Assembly: GCA_964442385.1 (NCBI GenBank)
Contig: CAYTYZ010000001.1
Location: 62,001-126,000 of the forward strand
DNA length: 64,000 nucleotides
Reading direction: 5' to 3'
Source: CAYTYZ01 sp964442385
Lineage (GTDB): Bacteria; Patescibacteriota; Microgenomatia; UBA12405
Position numbers and translations under genes: made by a program. Positions 26,030-33,961 of this stretch are shown here, piece after piece; position 1 is the stretch's first letter; every line of letters begins with the position of its first letter. The notes beneath the pieces were generated by a model, which was given only the letters and a program-made list of their open reading frames with translations, made no database searches and was not told the origin of the DNA.

Positions 26030-26592
26030 TACTTCTTTGGCACGGCTGTCGCCGGCGCCACCGGAGGCTTGGTGGTAAAGTTCATGCTAGATGGACCCTC
26101 CACCCTAACAATCCTTTGCAATCTATCATCCCATTTGGCCGGAAAGGTCACTGCGGAAACACTTGCCTCAAAATAAACTGGTGATACAGTCCCATTCGGA
26201 TTCAGGCAAAAGAAAACGGTCGCCGCACTTGGGAAAGTGTACAAACCATTCGGTTCTGCCTGAGGCAGGGTAACTTGGGAGTTAACCGCTTTTTCTGGAT
26301 TCGTGAGCTGAGTGCCGGCCGGAATAGGCATGCCCACACTGGCACATTCAAAAATCAAGTGGCCCATTTCCGTCACAAACGTAAACGTACTGGTGTTGTC
26401 GTTCTGAGCTTTGTAATACTGCACCCAGAGGTTACGCTGGAACGACTAATCAAAAAACGGGGCAGGCTGGCTGTCCGTATAGATAGTTTGCTGCTTATCA
26501 ACAACCTGTGCCTCGCGAGAATCTGCAGAGCACCCCAGGGTAAAAAAAACCAGCAAGATACAACCTGCGATCAGCTTCATATTCTTGTTCAT
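26029..26592 (-). pseudogene. exported protein interrupted by an in-frame TAG
   Basis: From ATG 26592 (SD AAAGGAG just upstream) the frame runs MNKNMKLIAGCILLVFFTLGC, a lipoprotein-like signal, to codon 48. It then meets TAG at 26448-26446 and continues open in the same frame for 138 codons to TAA 26029. The downstream part (GHLIFECASVGMPIPAG...) has normal coding character. A GTG at 26424 has no SD. TAG is a true stop in neighbouring genes, so a nonsense mutation (for example from CAG), an assembly error or readthrough are the options. Confidence 0.65.
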
Positions 26593-26609
26593 TTGATTTC
26601 TCCTTTGCC

Positions 26610-27002
26610 TTATCGGCAGGGTACCATGGCCATATGCTGTTGCACAGGATCTGGTACGTATTTCTTTTCAATCTTAGTGGCAGCATCACACATCTGATTG
26701 TGGGCATTCAGGCGTTGTGCCTCCATACCCTGAATCAGCTGGGCATTGCCCACTGGATCGGCCGCCTTGAACTTGGCGATGTCGACCGTAACATTGTCGT
26801 ACGTTCGCAAAGCCGAGTTCATGTTATCCTGAGCCGAGGCCACGTACTGATCAGATGCCCGATTGTTCTCAGTCTGCTTATTTTGGGCAAATGGCTGAAA
26901 CACCAGGATAGCCGCAGCACCAAGAAAAATCAGACCAAGCACCCAGAAATAGTTTTTAAGTATTTCCAGCCACGAAAACCCACCCGAATCATTGTCATTC
27001 AT
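26610..27002 (-). CDS. membrane-anchored helical protein
   Basis: 130 residues with SD AAAGGAG before ATG 27002. Cytoplasmic N-terminus (MNDNDSGGFSWLEI), one membrane helix (about 17-37), then an outer helical region rich in Q/N/A with two cysteines (NQMCDA and VPCR). First gene of operon E, 17 bp before the TAG-interrupted gene. No family recognised. Long leader with hairpin. Confidence 0.7.
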   Translation of the reverse strand: MNDNDSGGFSWLEILKNYFWVLGLIFLGAAAILVFQPFAQNKQTENNRASDQYVASAQDNMNSALRTYDNVTVDIAKFKAADPVGNAQLIQGMEAQRLNAHNQMCDAATKIEKKYVPDPVQQHMAMVPCR

Positions 27003-27205
27003 GTTAATCTCCTTTTAATTAGCTCACCTACATGGTGAGTGCACATATCAAACCTGATTTCAGGTCTAATATGTACACTCACCTAGCAAGTAAATTAGTT
27101 TCATACAATTTTTTAAAGTGCGACAAAAAATACACCTTTCTTTTTCAAAAGCGCAATGCTTTCAAAAGAACTGACTATTCTATATTATATGATATTAAAT
27201 GTCAA
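27003..27205 (-). promoter_or_regulatory. promoter and structured leader of operon E
   Basis: Minus strand: TTGACA (27205-27200), 17-nt spacer, TAGAAT (27182-27177). The leader has TTGTATGAAACT (27108-27097), the perfect 12-base complement of the operon's trailer. Twelve to thirteen bases on is a 24-bp hairpin (27083-27034) with only G-U wobbles as imperfections, then AAAGGAG and ATG 27002. Confidence 0.85.
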
Positions 27206-27252
27206 TATCTGAGCCTACCGAATATATATAATATACGTCAATTTCGGTTAGC

Positions 27253-28134
27253 TTACTCCCTAGCCAGCTCTACAATCCTATCCAAAAGGCTTGGGTAATC
27301 TATTCCCACTGCTGCCGCTTCTTGGGGTAGAAGTGACATTTCTGTCATCCCTGGCAAGGTATTTATTTCCAAAAAATAAGGTATGTTTTCTCTAATAATA
27401 AAATCCACTCTAGCGTATCCCTTACACCCCAATTTTTTATAGATAGCTACACTCTGCTTTTGGATTTTTTTAGTTAACTCCTCGCTTATTCTAGCAGGTA
27501 CTATATCCTCACACTTGGCAGGAGTGTATTTAGCTTCATAATCAAAAAACCTATTTTTCGGACAAATCTCTATTACCGGCAAGGCTTTGATAATTTTATT
27601 TCCCATCACCCCACAGGATACTTCCACCCCCTTTATATATTCTTCACAAAAATACTTTCCATATTTGCTTGCTTCTTTTATAGCCTTTTGTAGTTCTACA
27701 TTAGTCAAAGCCACACTAACCCCCACACTGGAGCCATTATCGACCGGCTTGACCACACAAGGTAAGTGTGAAGTGTACCTTGCTGTTTTTATCCCTACTG
27801 CTCTAGCCACCACTTTAGTCAATTTTTTGTTCATTCCTACACTACTTGCCACCACACCACTACCGGTATATTTAATCCCAGCTGCCTCCAAAATTGCTTG
27901 AAATACCCCATTTTCTCCCCACTCCCCATGTAGAGCATTAAACACCAAATCAATTTCTTCTTGCCTGCATTTTTCTACCACCTTAAAATAATCCTGCCCG
28001 CTTTCTATTTCGAATTTAATAATTTGATATTTATTGGCATCTACTTTGTCGCAGATTTTCTTTCCACTAGCTTTTGAAACTTCTTTTTCACCCCCTACTC
28101 CTCCACACACCACCATGATTTTTAGTTTTTTCAT
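27253..28134 (-). CDS. ddl: D-alanine--D-alanine ligase
   Basis: 293 residues. Canonical Ddl features: GGVGGEKEVS near the N-terminus, FNALHGEWGENG, the ATP-grasp VVKPVDNGSSVGV, CEEYIKGVEVS and the C-terminal YFLEINTLPGMTEMSL with metal-binding E/N. It makes the D-Ala-D-Ala dipeptide for peptidoglycan. A MurF-like ligase, the next enzyme in the pathway, is encoded 1.4 kb away at 29565. Confidence 0.95.
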   Translation of the reverse strand: MKKLKIMVVCGGVGGEKEVSKASGKKICDKVDANKYQIIKFEIESGQDYFKVVEKCRQEEIDLVFNALHGEWGENGVFQAILEAAGIKYTGSGVVASSVGMNKKLTKVVARAVGIKTARYTSHLPCVVKPVDNGSSVGVSVALTNVELQKAIKEASKYGKYFCEEYIKGVEVSCGVMGNKIIKALPVIEICPKNRFFDYEAKYTPAKCEDIVPARISEELTKKIQKQSVAIYKKLGCKGYARVDFIIRENIPYFLEINTLPGMTEMSLLPQEAAAVGIDYPSLLDRIVELARE

Positions 28135-28209
28135 TCCCTATCATAACGTCACTGGGGACTTGATCCGGAATCTGATTTCTTGTCCACTATTTTTAGTCAA
28201 CTAGTCTAG

Positions 28210-28665
28210 TTATAAACTATCCACCAAACCATATAGCGGATTAATCAAACCAAGTATCAACCCGGCTAACACCACCCCCATTAATACAAAGATAGCTATT
28301 TCAAGCTTAAAATTAGTTAGCTCGTTCACATTTACCATCGCGTCATTTTTATATTTAGCGACTCTCTTTAAAGTAACAGAATCAGCAGATTTGTCTAGAA
28401 AAGCGTATGCCGCTCCCATCAATGAAATAACCATTCCTAATTTTAAAATTAGGGAGTTATAGCTAAAAATTAGCGGAAGTGATTGTCCGAAATCTCTATA
28501 TAAAACTGCCACCTTTGGTACTATAAAGAAATCAAACATAGCAAAAACTGAAGCGAAAGCAAAACCTACAATGGCCCAAAGCTTATGTTGCATAACCAAA
28601 AAACCAGGCACTTCTGATTTTTTAACATACCTGGGACGCATTGGAATAAAAATATACTTATTCAT
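28210..28665 (-). CDS. three-span membrane protein
   Basis: 151 residues from ATG 28665; an upstream in-frame start exists, but MNKYIFIPMRPRY is a more natural beginning. Three hydrophobic segments. A stretch around DFFIVPKVAVLYRDFGQSLP is weakly reminiscent of the F-type inner-membrane proteins of type IV pilus systems, but the protein is too short for one and lacks the rest. Otherwise unrecognised. Confidence 0.55.
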   Translation of the reverse strand: MNKYIFIPMRPRYVKKSEVPGFLVMQHKLWAIVGFAFASVFAMFDFFIVPKVAVLYRDFGQSLPLIFSYNSLILKLGMVISLMGAAYAFLDKSADSVTLKRVAKYKNDAMVNVNELTNFKLEIAIFVLMGVVLAGLILGLINPLYGLVDSL

Positions 28666-28812
28666 ATGGCCATAGTATATCAAAATTAAAAAATCATATT
28701 TTCTACTTTTTTCACCCTGTGATGACCAGCCAACATGTCTACTATTTATAGACAACATTCATCTTAAGCCCAATTTTCTACTCATCTATAATATAATTCA
28801 TATACAACAAAT

Positions 28813-29568
28813 ATGAACAAAAGCCTAATCTCGGCCCTGGAACTGCTTGGCGCCAGCACTAAAGAAATCCAGCTTTATGAGTATTTACTAACTTCTGGAC
28901 CTATTGCCACCAACCAACTGGCCAAGCTTACCGATACAAAACGCTCCACAGCTTATTTACTTGTTGACTCGCTACTGTCCAAAAAACTAATTAGCAAAGA
29001 AGTCACTAATTATAAAATCACCCTCTACCCTACTTCTCCAGAAAAACTTTATAGTGCCCTAAAACAAAGGCGAACTCAATATAAAAAAGCCTCCCAAGAC
29101 CTAAAAAACTCCCTACCAGAGCTGGAAGCCAATTATTCCTATTCCACCCTTCGACCCAAGGCCAAAGTTTACGAAGGCCCCTCGGGTCTATTTCGTATTT
29201 GGCAGGATATTTTGTCTACCAACAAAAAAGAAGTCCTTATTTGGACCAACCAAGAAACTGAAAGACGTGTTTTTAGCCAGCGCAAGCACGATAATTTCAT
29301 TGAAGAGCGGGTTAATAAAAAAATTCCAGCCAAGGTTCTGGCGGTGACCAATCCCGGTGGCCTTGCCCTACGCCAAGGCGACCCTCTGTTTTTGCGTCAA
29401 ACCAAGCTCCTTCCCCCAGAAACCTACTTTTCCGCCGAAACCTATATCTATGACAACAAAGTGGCCATTTTAGACTACAACCAGGCTATAATTGGCATTA
29501 TTATTGAAAATCAGTCTGTTTCAGACAGCTACAAAGCCATGTTTACCACTCTTTTTAACCTTTTATGA
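28813..29568 (+). CDS. TrmB-family transcriptional regulator
   Basis: 251 residues. The N-terminal winged helix (LGASTKEIQLYEYLLTSGPI and TDTKRSTAYLLVDSLLSKKLI) is typical of TrmB regulators. A C-terminal ligand-sensing part follows (KVYEGPSGLFRIWQDIL). TrmB proteins often respond to sugars. The stop overlaps the start of the MurF-like gene (ATGA), so they form an operon; whether it controls cell-wall genes is inference. Confidence 0.85.
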   Translation: MNKSLISALELLGASTKEIQLYEYLLTSGPIATNQLAKLTDTKRSTAYLLVDSLLSKKLISKEVTNYKITLYPTSPEKLYSALKQRRTQYKKASQDLKNSLPELEANYSYSTLRPKAKVYEGPSGLFRIWQDILSTNKKEVLIWTNQETERRVFSQRKHDNFIEERVNKKIPAKVLAVTNPGGLALRQGDPLFLRQTKLLPPETYFSAETYIYDNKVAILDYNQAIIGIIIENQSVSDSYKAMFTTLFNLL

Positions 29569-30983
29569 AACTTTTAATGCCTTTTTTCCTATTTTATCTT
29601 AGGATATTTGCCTCGCTACAAATCCAAAAATTACACCTTTTTTCTACTATTACAGGACGCAAATTCCAGATTATCGCCCTGACTGGCTCGGCCGGAAAAA
29701 CCAGCGCTATTCAAGCCATGGAGGCCGCTCTTTCACCTCATTTTAAAGTCAAAACCAACCAAAATTATAACTCCGAGTATGGCCTCCCAGCCAACATTCT
29801 GGGCTTTAAATTAGACAGTTATTCACCCCTATCCTGGGCCAAAGTTTGCCTTTTAGCACCACTAAAAATCCTCACTAATAACTATCTTCCGGAGCTATAT
29901 TTAGTGGAAATGGACGTCGACGGACCAAGTGAACCCCTTAATATTCGCTATTTACTACGTATTTTAAAGCCTGATATGGCCATCCACCTCAATGTATCTA
30001 ACGTTCACACTCAAAATTTCGATCCCTTAATACCCTTATCCATTACCGGTACTCGTAGGGCCACCCGGGCCAGGCAGCTCATGTGCCAGGAGCAGGCTGT
30101 TCTAACCCAATCCCTGCTACCCCACCAAATCGCCATCCTTAATCCCCACGATCCCCTTGTCTGGGCCACCCGCAAAGATATCCAAGCCAAAGTAATTTCT
30201 ATAGAAAAATGCGCTGCAAATAGCATTTTTGGTAAAGAAGTAATTTTTTCGCGCACAAGCGACCAGCACGGCACGAGCCTGCCCGCCTCTGGCGGGAGTA
30301 CGAAAAACTTATCTAGCCCAAAAAAACCGAAATATATTTTCCCGCAGGTTTACGATATTACCTTTGGCACCGCCATCACTCTAGCCCACATCCTAGGCAT
30401 CCCCAAATCCCAAGCCATCCAAAATATCAAAGCTAATTTTCACTTACCCCCTGGCCGAGCCGGCCTATTTGCGGGCAAATCAGGCTCAACTATTATTGAT
30501 TCCACTTACAATGCCTCACCCCAGCCTATGCGCGAATTTTTGGATTTACTCAAAAGTCTAAAAACCAACGATCAAAAGCTAACAGCTAACGACCAACGAC
30601 TAAAAGCTAATAGCCAAAAGCTAATAGCTATCCTCGGCGATATGCGCGAACTTGGCCACCAATCCGCGCCCGAGCATCGCTCACTTGCCCCCCATGCCCT
30701 GGCCTGTGCCGATCTAATCCTCACCGTTGGTCCCCAAATGCAAAAATATTTTCCCAACCATAAAAAAATCCACAAGTTTTTATACTACTGGCAAGTTCTA
30801 GACTATCTAAAAAAAATTAATACAAAAAATTCCATAATTTTGGTAAAGGGTTCACAAAATACCATTTTTCTAGAAGAAGTAGTCAAGGAGTTGTTACTCA
30901 ACCCCGCCGATGCCCAATACCTCTGCCGCCAAGGCCTCCACTGGCTAAAAATTAAAGCCAATTTTAGACAAAATCGCCAATAG
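29565..30983 (+). CDS. Mur ligase, MurF-like
   Basis: 472 residues. The ATP-binding loop is ALTGSAGKTSAIQAM, with central YLVEMDVDGPSEP and C-terminal DSTYNASPQPMREFL and LGDMRELG motifs matching MurF (UDP-MurNAc-tripeptide--D-Ala-D-Ala ligase). MurF normally has GNxGKTT; here it is GSAGKTS. Two insertions are visible. A 63-bp palindromic repeat (30245-30307) adds about 21 residues in frame, and a degenerate tandem repeat (30551-30630) encodes NDQKL/NDQRL/NSQKL. With Ddl at 27253 it would supply the peptide stem. Confidence 0.8.
   Translation: MKLLMPFFLFYLRIFASLQIQKLHLFSTITGRKFQIIALTGSAGKTSAIQAMEAALSPHFKVKTNQNYNSEYGLPANILGFKLDSYSPLSWAKVCLLAPLKILTNNYLPELYLVEMDVDGPSEPLNIRYLLRILKPDMAIHLNVSNVHTQNFDPLIPLSITGTRRATRARQLMCQEQAVLTQSLLPHQIAILNPHDPLVWATRKDIQAKVISIEKCAANSIFGKEVIFSRTSDQHGTSLPASGGSTKNLSSPKKPKYIFPQVYDITFGTAITLAHILGIPKSQAIQNIKANFHLPPGRAGLFAGKSGSTIIDSTYNASPQPMREFLDLLKSLKTNDQKLTANDQRLKANSQKLIAILGDMRELGHQSAPEHRSLAPHALACADLILTVGPQMQKYFPNHKKIHKFLYYWQVLDYLKKINTKNSIILVKGSQNTIFLEEVVKELLLNPADAQYLCRQGLHWLKIKANFRQNRQ
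30245..30307. repeat. 63-bp palindromic repeat inserted in frame in the MurF-like gene
   Basis: Ends TTTTTCG and CGAAAAA are inverted. The interior GCGCACAAGCGACC...GGCACGAGC resembles 7322-7371, and CCCGCC-TCT-GGCGGG forms an inner stem. The length is divisible by three and adds about 21 residues to the protein. Confidence 0.6.
30551..30630 (+). repeat. degenerate tandem repeat in coding sequence
   Basis: Variants of AACGAYCAAMRGCTAA and AAAAGCTAAYAGC recur about five times. It is translated as a K/N/D/Q-rich stretch. A related motif (AACGACTAACG) precedes rplA at about 22817. Confidence 0.5.
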
Positions 30984-31011
30984 TTACCGATAGTGTATAA
31001 TATACTTATAT

Positions 31012-31362
31012 ATGGAAAGAAGTAAATTGATATCTTTAATATTGTCTGGTTTGTTAAGTACTACAGGTTGTATTAGTAATACTGGTCAACTCAGAGATGC
31101 TGGAACCATTTCTTGCCCGGGTAACCGAATTAATCTTACCTTTAATGATGTCCCAAACGGAGCTAGCGTCAAAGTTGCCGGTGAAACTATTCAAGTTAGA
31201 ACCGAAGGACTTGGCTTAACCACCACCAATCAACTAGCAGCCCTTTTGGTAAACTCGGAAGAAATTGCTTTTACGCACGCTCTAGGAAGATATACTGTAA
31301 CCTTAAAATCAGCGCGTACTGAAAACTCAAAGGATGTCACAGTACAGGCAAGTTGTAATTAA
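31012..31362 (+). CDS. small predicted lipoprotein
   Basis: 116 residues with a short hydrophobic signal and a possible lipobox (LSTTGC, Cys at about residue 20). The mature part looks like a small beta-sandwich (INLTFNDVPNGASVKVAGE ... YTVTLKSA). TATAAT at 30996-31001 lies 10 nt before the ATG, so it is near-leaderless, unlike the G+C-rich exported genes. Function unknown. Confidence 0.65.
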   Translation: MERSKLISLILSGLLSTTGCISNTGQLRDAGTISCPGNRINLTFNDVPNGASVKVAGETIQVRTEGLGLTTTNQLAALLVNSEEIAFTHALGRYTVTLKSARTENSKDVTVQASCN

Positions 31363-31375
31363 AATCAACCCGATT

Positions 31376-31957
31376 TTATTTATCCTCGCCAAACTCTTTG
31401 TCTTTCTTCATTTCTTTTTCAATTAGATCCCGTAGGAATACTGATCTGGGAATCATGCGTTTTTTAGCCACAAAATCTAGGTATTCTAGTATCTTTGGCG
31501 ATACAAAAAAGTTAAAACGCACATCCTGCATCTTTTTTGCTTCTTCCAAAGCATTAGTTAACACTGTTTTTAAATTTTTTGAATTATATTTAACCCAGAT
31601 AAGCTTGTCGCTGTTGATTCCTCTAAACAAGACAGGTTCCTTTTCGTCACCATCAGAATACAAAACAACAACAGGTCTGCCTTTTTCGATGGCGAGAGTT
31701 ATTTCATGTCCAATATGTAATGTTGAAGGATAAGATGCCTCAAATACAGAAATATCGCAAGCATCCAAAGCTTTTATAAAAGACACATATCTTTTTTTTC
31801 TTTCGCTACTATCTATCTTGTAAACATCACCAGGAACACCACCCTCTGTCCTGTCAACCAAGGTGTACCCTTCTTGATTAATAATTTCTCTAACTACAGA
31901 ATAAACGTCTTCAAATTTATCGGAGAATAATCTGGATCCTGAAAAATATATTTTCAT
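31376..31957 (-). CDS. nucleoside 2-deoxyribosyltransferase-like domain fused to a ribbon-helix-helix-like tail
   Basis: 193 residues. Residues 1-130 have the deoxyribosyltransferase-like pattern: MKIYFSGSRLFSDKFEDV, ACDISVFEASYPSTLHIG with the conserved glutamate, then EITLAIEKGRPVVVL. The last 45 residues (DVRFNFFVSPKILEYLDF then RSVFLRDLIEKEM) look like a ribbon-helix-helix DNA-binding motif. A nucleotide-sensing regulator is one reading; the catalytic role is uncertain. Confidence 0.6.
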   Translation of the reverse strand: MKIYFSGSRLFSDKFEDVYSVVREIINQEGYTLVDRTEGGVPGDVYKIDSSERKKRYVSFIKALDACDISVFEASYPSTLHIGHEITLAIEKGRPVVVLYSDGDEKEPVLFRGINSDKLIWVKYNSKNLKTVLTNALEEAKKMQDVRFNFFVSPKILEYLDFVAKKRMIPRSVFLRDLIEKEMKKDKEFGEDK

Positions 31958-31963
31958 AGCTCA

Positions 31964-32503
31964 TTATAACTCATTTAGACAAGCAAACAAATCTTTATAG
32001 TCAAACCCGTTTACTTTGAATTTAAATGGCTTAGTCCGCTTTGAAATATAATCTTCAAACCCAAAAGTAGTCAGATATTCTAGATCATCATAAAAAAAGG
32101 AATAAAACTGCCCAAAATGTTGCTTAATGATTGTCCAGGAAAATGCGATATCACAACTTAATGGAAATCTCTTCCTGTGTTCTGGGTCACTCAAACTTCT
32201 CTTCCAAAACAAAACTAGTGACTTTAATAAACCCTGGTGTAAATAAACAACTACATCAGCCTGCGTAAGCAATTCATCTACAGGGTAGACCCCCTCAGCC
32301 ACCCACGACTTATCTTTGGTAATTTTTGCAATATTTGATTTAATCACTTTTTGATCTAACCAATATTGCTTTGATCCACTTATTTTCTTCAAATCCAAAA
32401 AGGATAAATCTAGATCGTAGTACTTTACATTGTATTTTTTTGAGATTTCTAATGCCAAAGTTGACTTACCACTGGCAGAAGGCCCAATAATGTATATCTT
32501 CAC
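31964..32503 (-). CDS. adenylate kinase/topology-modulation-like P-loop kinase
   Basis: 179 residues from GTG 32503, preferred because TATAAT (32516-32511) would start a leaderless mRNA there; an ATG at 32521 is the alternative. Walker A is IIGPSASGKSTLA, and DLD replaces the usual acceptor region. Similar proteins (FlaR-like) are annotated as DNA topology modulation proteins or small-molecule kinases. The substrate is unknown. It lies 6 bp before the deoxyribosyltransferase-like gene on the same strand. Confidence 0.7.
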   Translation of the reverse strand: MKIYIIGPSASGKSTLALEISKKYNVKYYDLDLSFLDLKKISGSKQYWLDQKVIKSNIAKITKDKSWVAEGVYPVDELLTQADVVVYLHQGLLKSLVLFWKRSLSDPEHRKRFPLSCDIAFSWTIIKQHFGQFYSFFYDDLEYLTTFGFEDYISKRTKPFKFKVNGFDYKDLFACLNEL

Positions 32504-32533
32504 AGCCCGTATTATACCCATCAATTGCACACA

Positions 32534-32561
32534 TTTACAAATATCAAATATCATGTATACT
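32534..32561 (+). promoter_or_regulatory. promoter of the rplJ-rplL unit
   Basis: TTTACA (32534-32539), 16-nt spacer, TATACT (32556-32561). It starts the RNA containing the L10 leader. Confidence 0.7.
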
Positions 32562-32567
32562 CTTTTA

Positions 32568-32688
32568 TCAAACCAAAGACAGCCGGCAACCATAAGTCCC
32601 GCTCGAGGTTCAAGACTGAAAGTCGCAGACCCGCCTAGGCGGGCGAGATACTTCTCTCTTCATCCTCCGTCTTTGGAGGATTTTTTTT
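32568..32688 (+). promoter_or_regulatory. ribosomal protein L10 leader with downstream terminator
   Basis: AAAGACAGC ... GCTCGAGG matches the kink-turn-bearing hairpin of known L10 leaders (AAGACAGC...GC-GAGG), to which L10-L7/L12 binds for autoregulation. It is followed by GACTGAAAGTC, a CCCGCC-TA-GGCGGG hairpin, and a full intrinsic terminator ATCCTCC/GGAGGAT plus eight T (32662-32688). It lies about 140 nt before rplJ. The layout implies attenuation when L10 is in excess. Confidence 0.65.
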
Positions 32689-32825
32689 CGAAAAAATCTA
32701 GCTGATCGAACCTTAACATTAAAAAATAATATTGCGCAGTAATTGTTTTAAAAAAATTGGCACGAAGTGTATTTTTTACAAAACAATTACAAGCAATAAA
32801 GCTTATTTATTAAAAAAATATATCA

Positions 32826-33347
32826 ATGCCAAATCAAGCCAAAATTGCTCAGGTTGAAGACTTAGCCAAACGCTTAGGCGAGGCCAAATCAGCTGCTCTT
32901 GTGCAATACCAAGGTCTCAATGCTGCTGGTATTTCTTCTCTTCGTGACGAAATCAGGACTTCTGGTGGAGTTATGGAAGTTGCCAAAAACAGCATTATTG
33001 AAAGAGCCTTTGAAAAAGCCGGCGCTCCCCTACCAGAAGAATTGACAGGCCCAACCGCCATCACTTTTTCTAATAGTGACGAGCTAGCCTCACTCAAAGC
33101 CTTTGAAAAAGTTGAAAGCATCAAGGATGCCGTTGTCAGCTTTAAGTATGGATATTTTGAGGGTAAACTCTTGGCCCAAGAAGAACTTAAAAAGTTTCTA
33201 TCTTTACCAAGCAAGTCTCAACTTTATGCCCAACTTTTGGGTGGACTTCAAAATCCACTCCAACGTCTTATGTATGCTGCTAAATATCAGCAGACCCAAT
33301 TTGCCCTAGTTATCAAAGCTCTAGCAGATAAAAAAGCTAAAGCTTAG
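32826..33347 (+). CDS. rplJ: 50S ribosomal protein L10
   Basis: 173 residues, normal length. N-terminal AKRLGEAKSAALVQYQGL and VMEVAKNSIIERAF form the RNA-binding globular part; the C-terminal helix that carries L7/L12 dimers follows. It anchors the L7/L12 stalk on the ribosome. No SD: the ATG lies in an A/T run. It is preceded by an autoregulatory leader and followed by rplL. Confidence 0.96.
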   Translation: MPNQAKIAQVEDLAKRLGEAKSAALVQYQGLNAAGISSLRDEIRTSGGVMEVAKNSIIERAFEKAGAPLPEELTGPTAITFSNSDELASLKAFEKVESIKDAVVSFKYGYFEGKLLAQEELKKFLSLPSKSQLYAQLLGGLQNPLQRLMYAAKYQQTQFALVIKALADKKAKA

Positions 33348-33403
33348 TGTAGGGGCGGGGTTCCCTCGCCCAAACTAAATTATAAATTTAAAAAATTAAA
33401 ACC

Positions 33404-33781
33404 ATGTCAAACGTCCAAAAACTTATCGACCAAATCGCTGAACTTAGCGTTTTGGAATTATCTGAATTAGTCAAAGCAGTCGAAGAAAAATTCGAAGTCA
33501 AAGCTATGGCCGCTGCTCCAGCTGCTGCTCCAGCCGCTGCAGGTGCCGCTGCTCCAGCCGCTGAAGAAAAAACCGAATTTGAAGTTGTCATCACCAATTC
33601 TGGTGCTAACAAAATCGGAGTTATCAAAGCTGTTCGCGAATTCAAGCCAGAATTAGGTTTAGCAGAAGCTAAAACTATGGTAGACAATGTCCCAGCTAAT
33701 CTTGGAACCATGAAAAAAGAAGCTGCTGCTGACGCCAAAGCCAAACTCACGGCCGCCGGCGCCACAGTCGAGTTGAAATAA
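33404..33781 (+). CDS. rplL: 50S ribosomal protein L7/L12
   Basis: 125 residues: N-terminal dimerisation domain (KLIDQIAELSVLELSELVKAVEE), an A/P-rich hinge, and the conserved C-terminal domain (FEVVITNSGANKIGVIKAVR ... GLAEAKTMVDNVP). It recruits translation factors. It shares the rplJ transcript and is closed by the terminator at 33841. Confidence 0.97.
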   Translation: MSNVQKLIDQIAELSVLELSELVKAVEEKFEVKAMAAAPAAAPAAAGAAAPAAEEKTEFEVVITNSGANKIGVIKAVREFKPELGLAEAKTMVDNVPANLGTMKKEAAADAKAKLTAAGATVELK

Positions 33782-33840
33782 TATTTCAACGAGATCCGCT
33801 TTGCGGATAGAACTCCAATAAATCCGGAACTCAACAAAAA

Positions 33841-33866
33841 ATCCCCCTTCTTTGGGGGATTTTTTT
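33841..33866 (+). terminator. terminator of rplJ-rplL
   Basis: ATCCCCC-TTCTTT-GGGGGAT followed by T7. A smaller ATCCGC-TTT-GCGGAT hairpin lies just after rplL. Confidence 0.9.
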
Positions 33867-33910
33867 ATAGTAATTTTTAGTTTTTTAAAACCCAGAATTA
33901 TCTAAACTTT

Positions 33911-33961
33911 AAAAAACTCCTCCGGCCAAGGGCACCGGAGGATGCTACTACTTGCGTATCG
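33911..33961 (-). terminator. trailer element and terminator of unit D
   Basis: Minus strand: AUACGCAAGUAGUA (33959-33946) can pair with leader UACUACUGUGUAU (34597-34585) over 13 bp, with one bulged A and one G-U pair. Then CCTCCGG/CCGGAGG (33941-33919) is followed by a T-run (AGTTTTTT). Confidence 0.65.

Noticed and set aside
26446..26448. Stop-codon reassignment of TAG
   Set aside because: TAG ends other clear genes here (24775, 36913, 61410), so only a local event is plausible.
26018..27108. Inverted repeats flanking exported-gene units as transposon ends
   Set aside because: The repeats differ between unrelated units, lie inside the predicted transcripts next to stop codons and leader hairpins, and no transposase or target duplication is visible.
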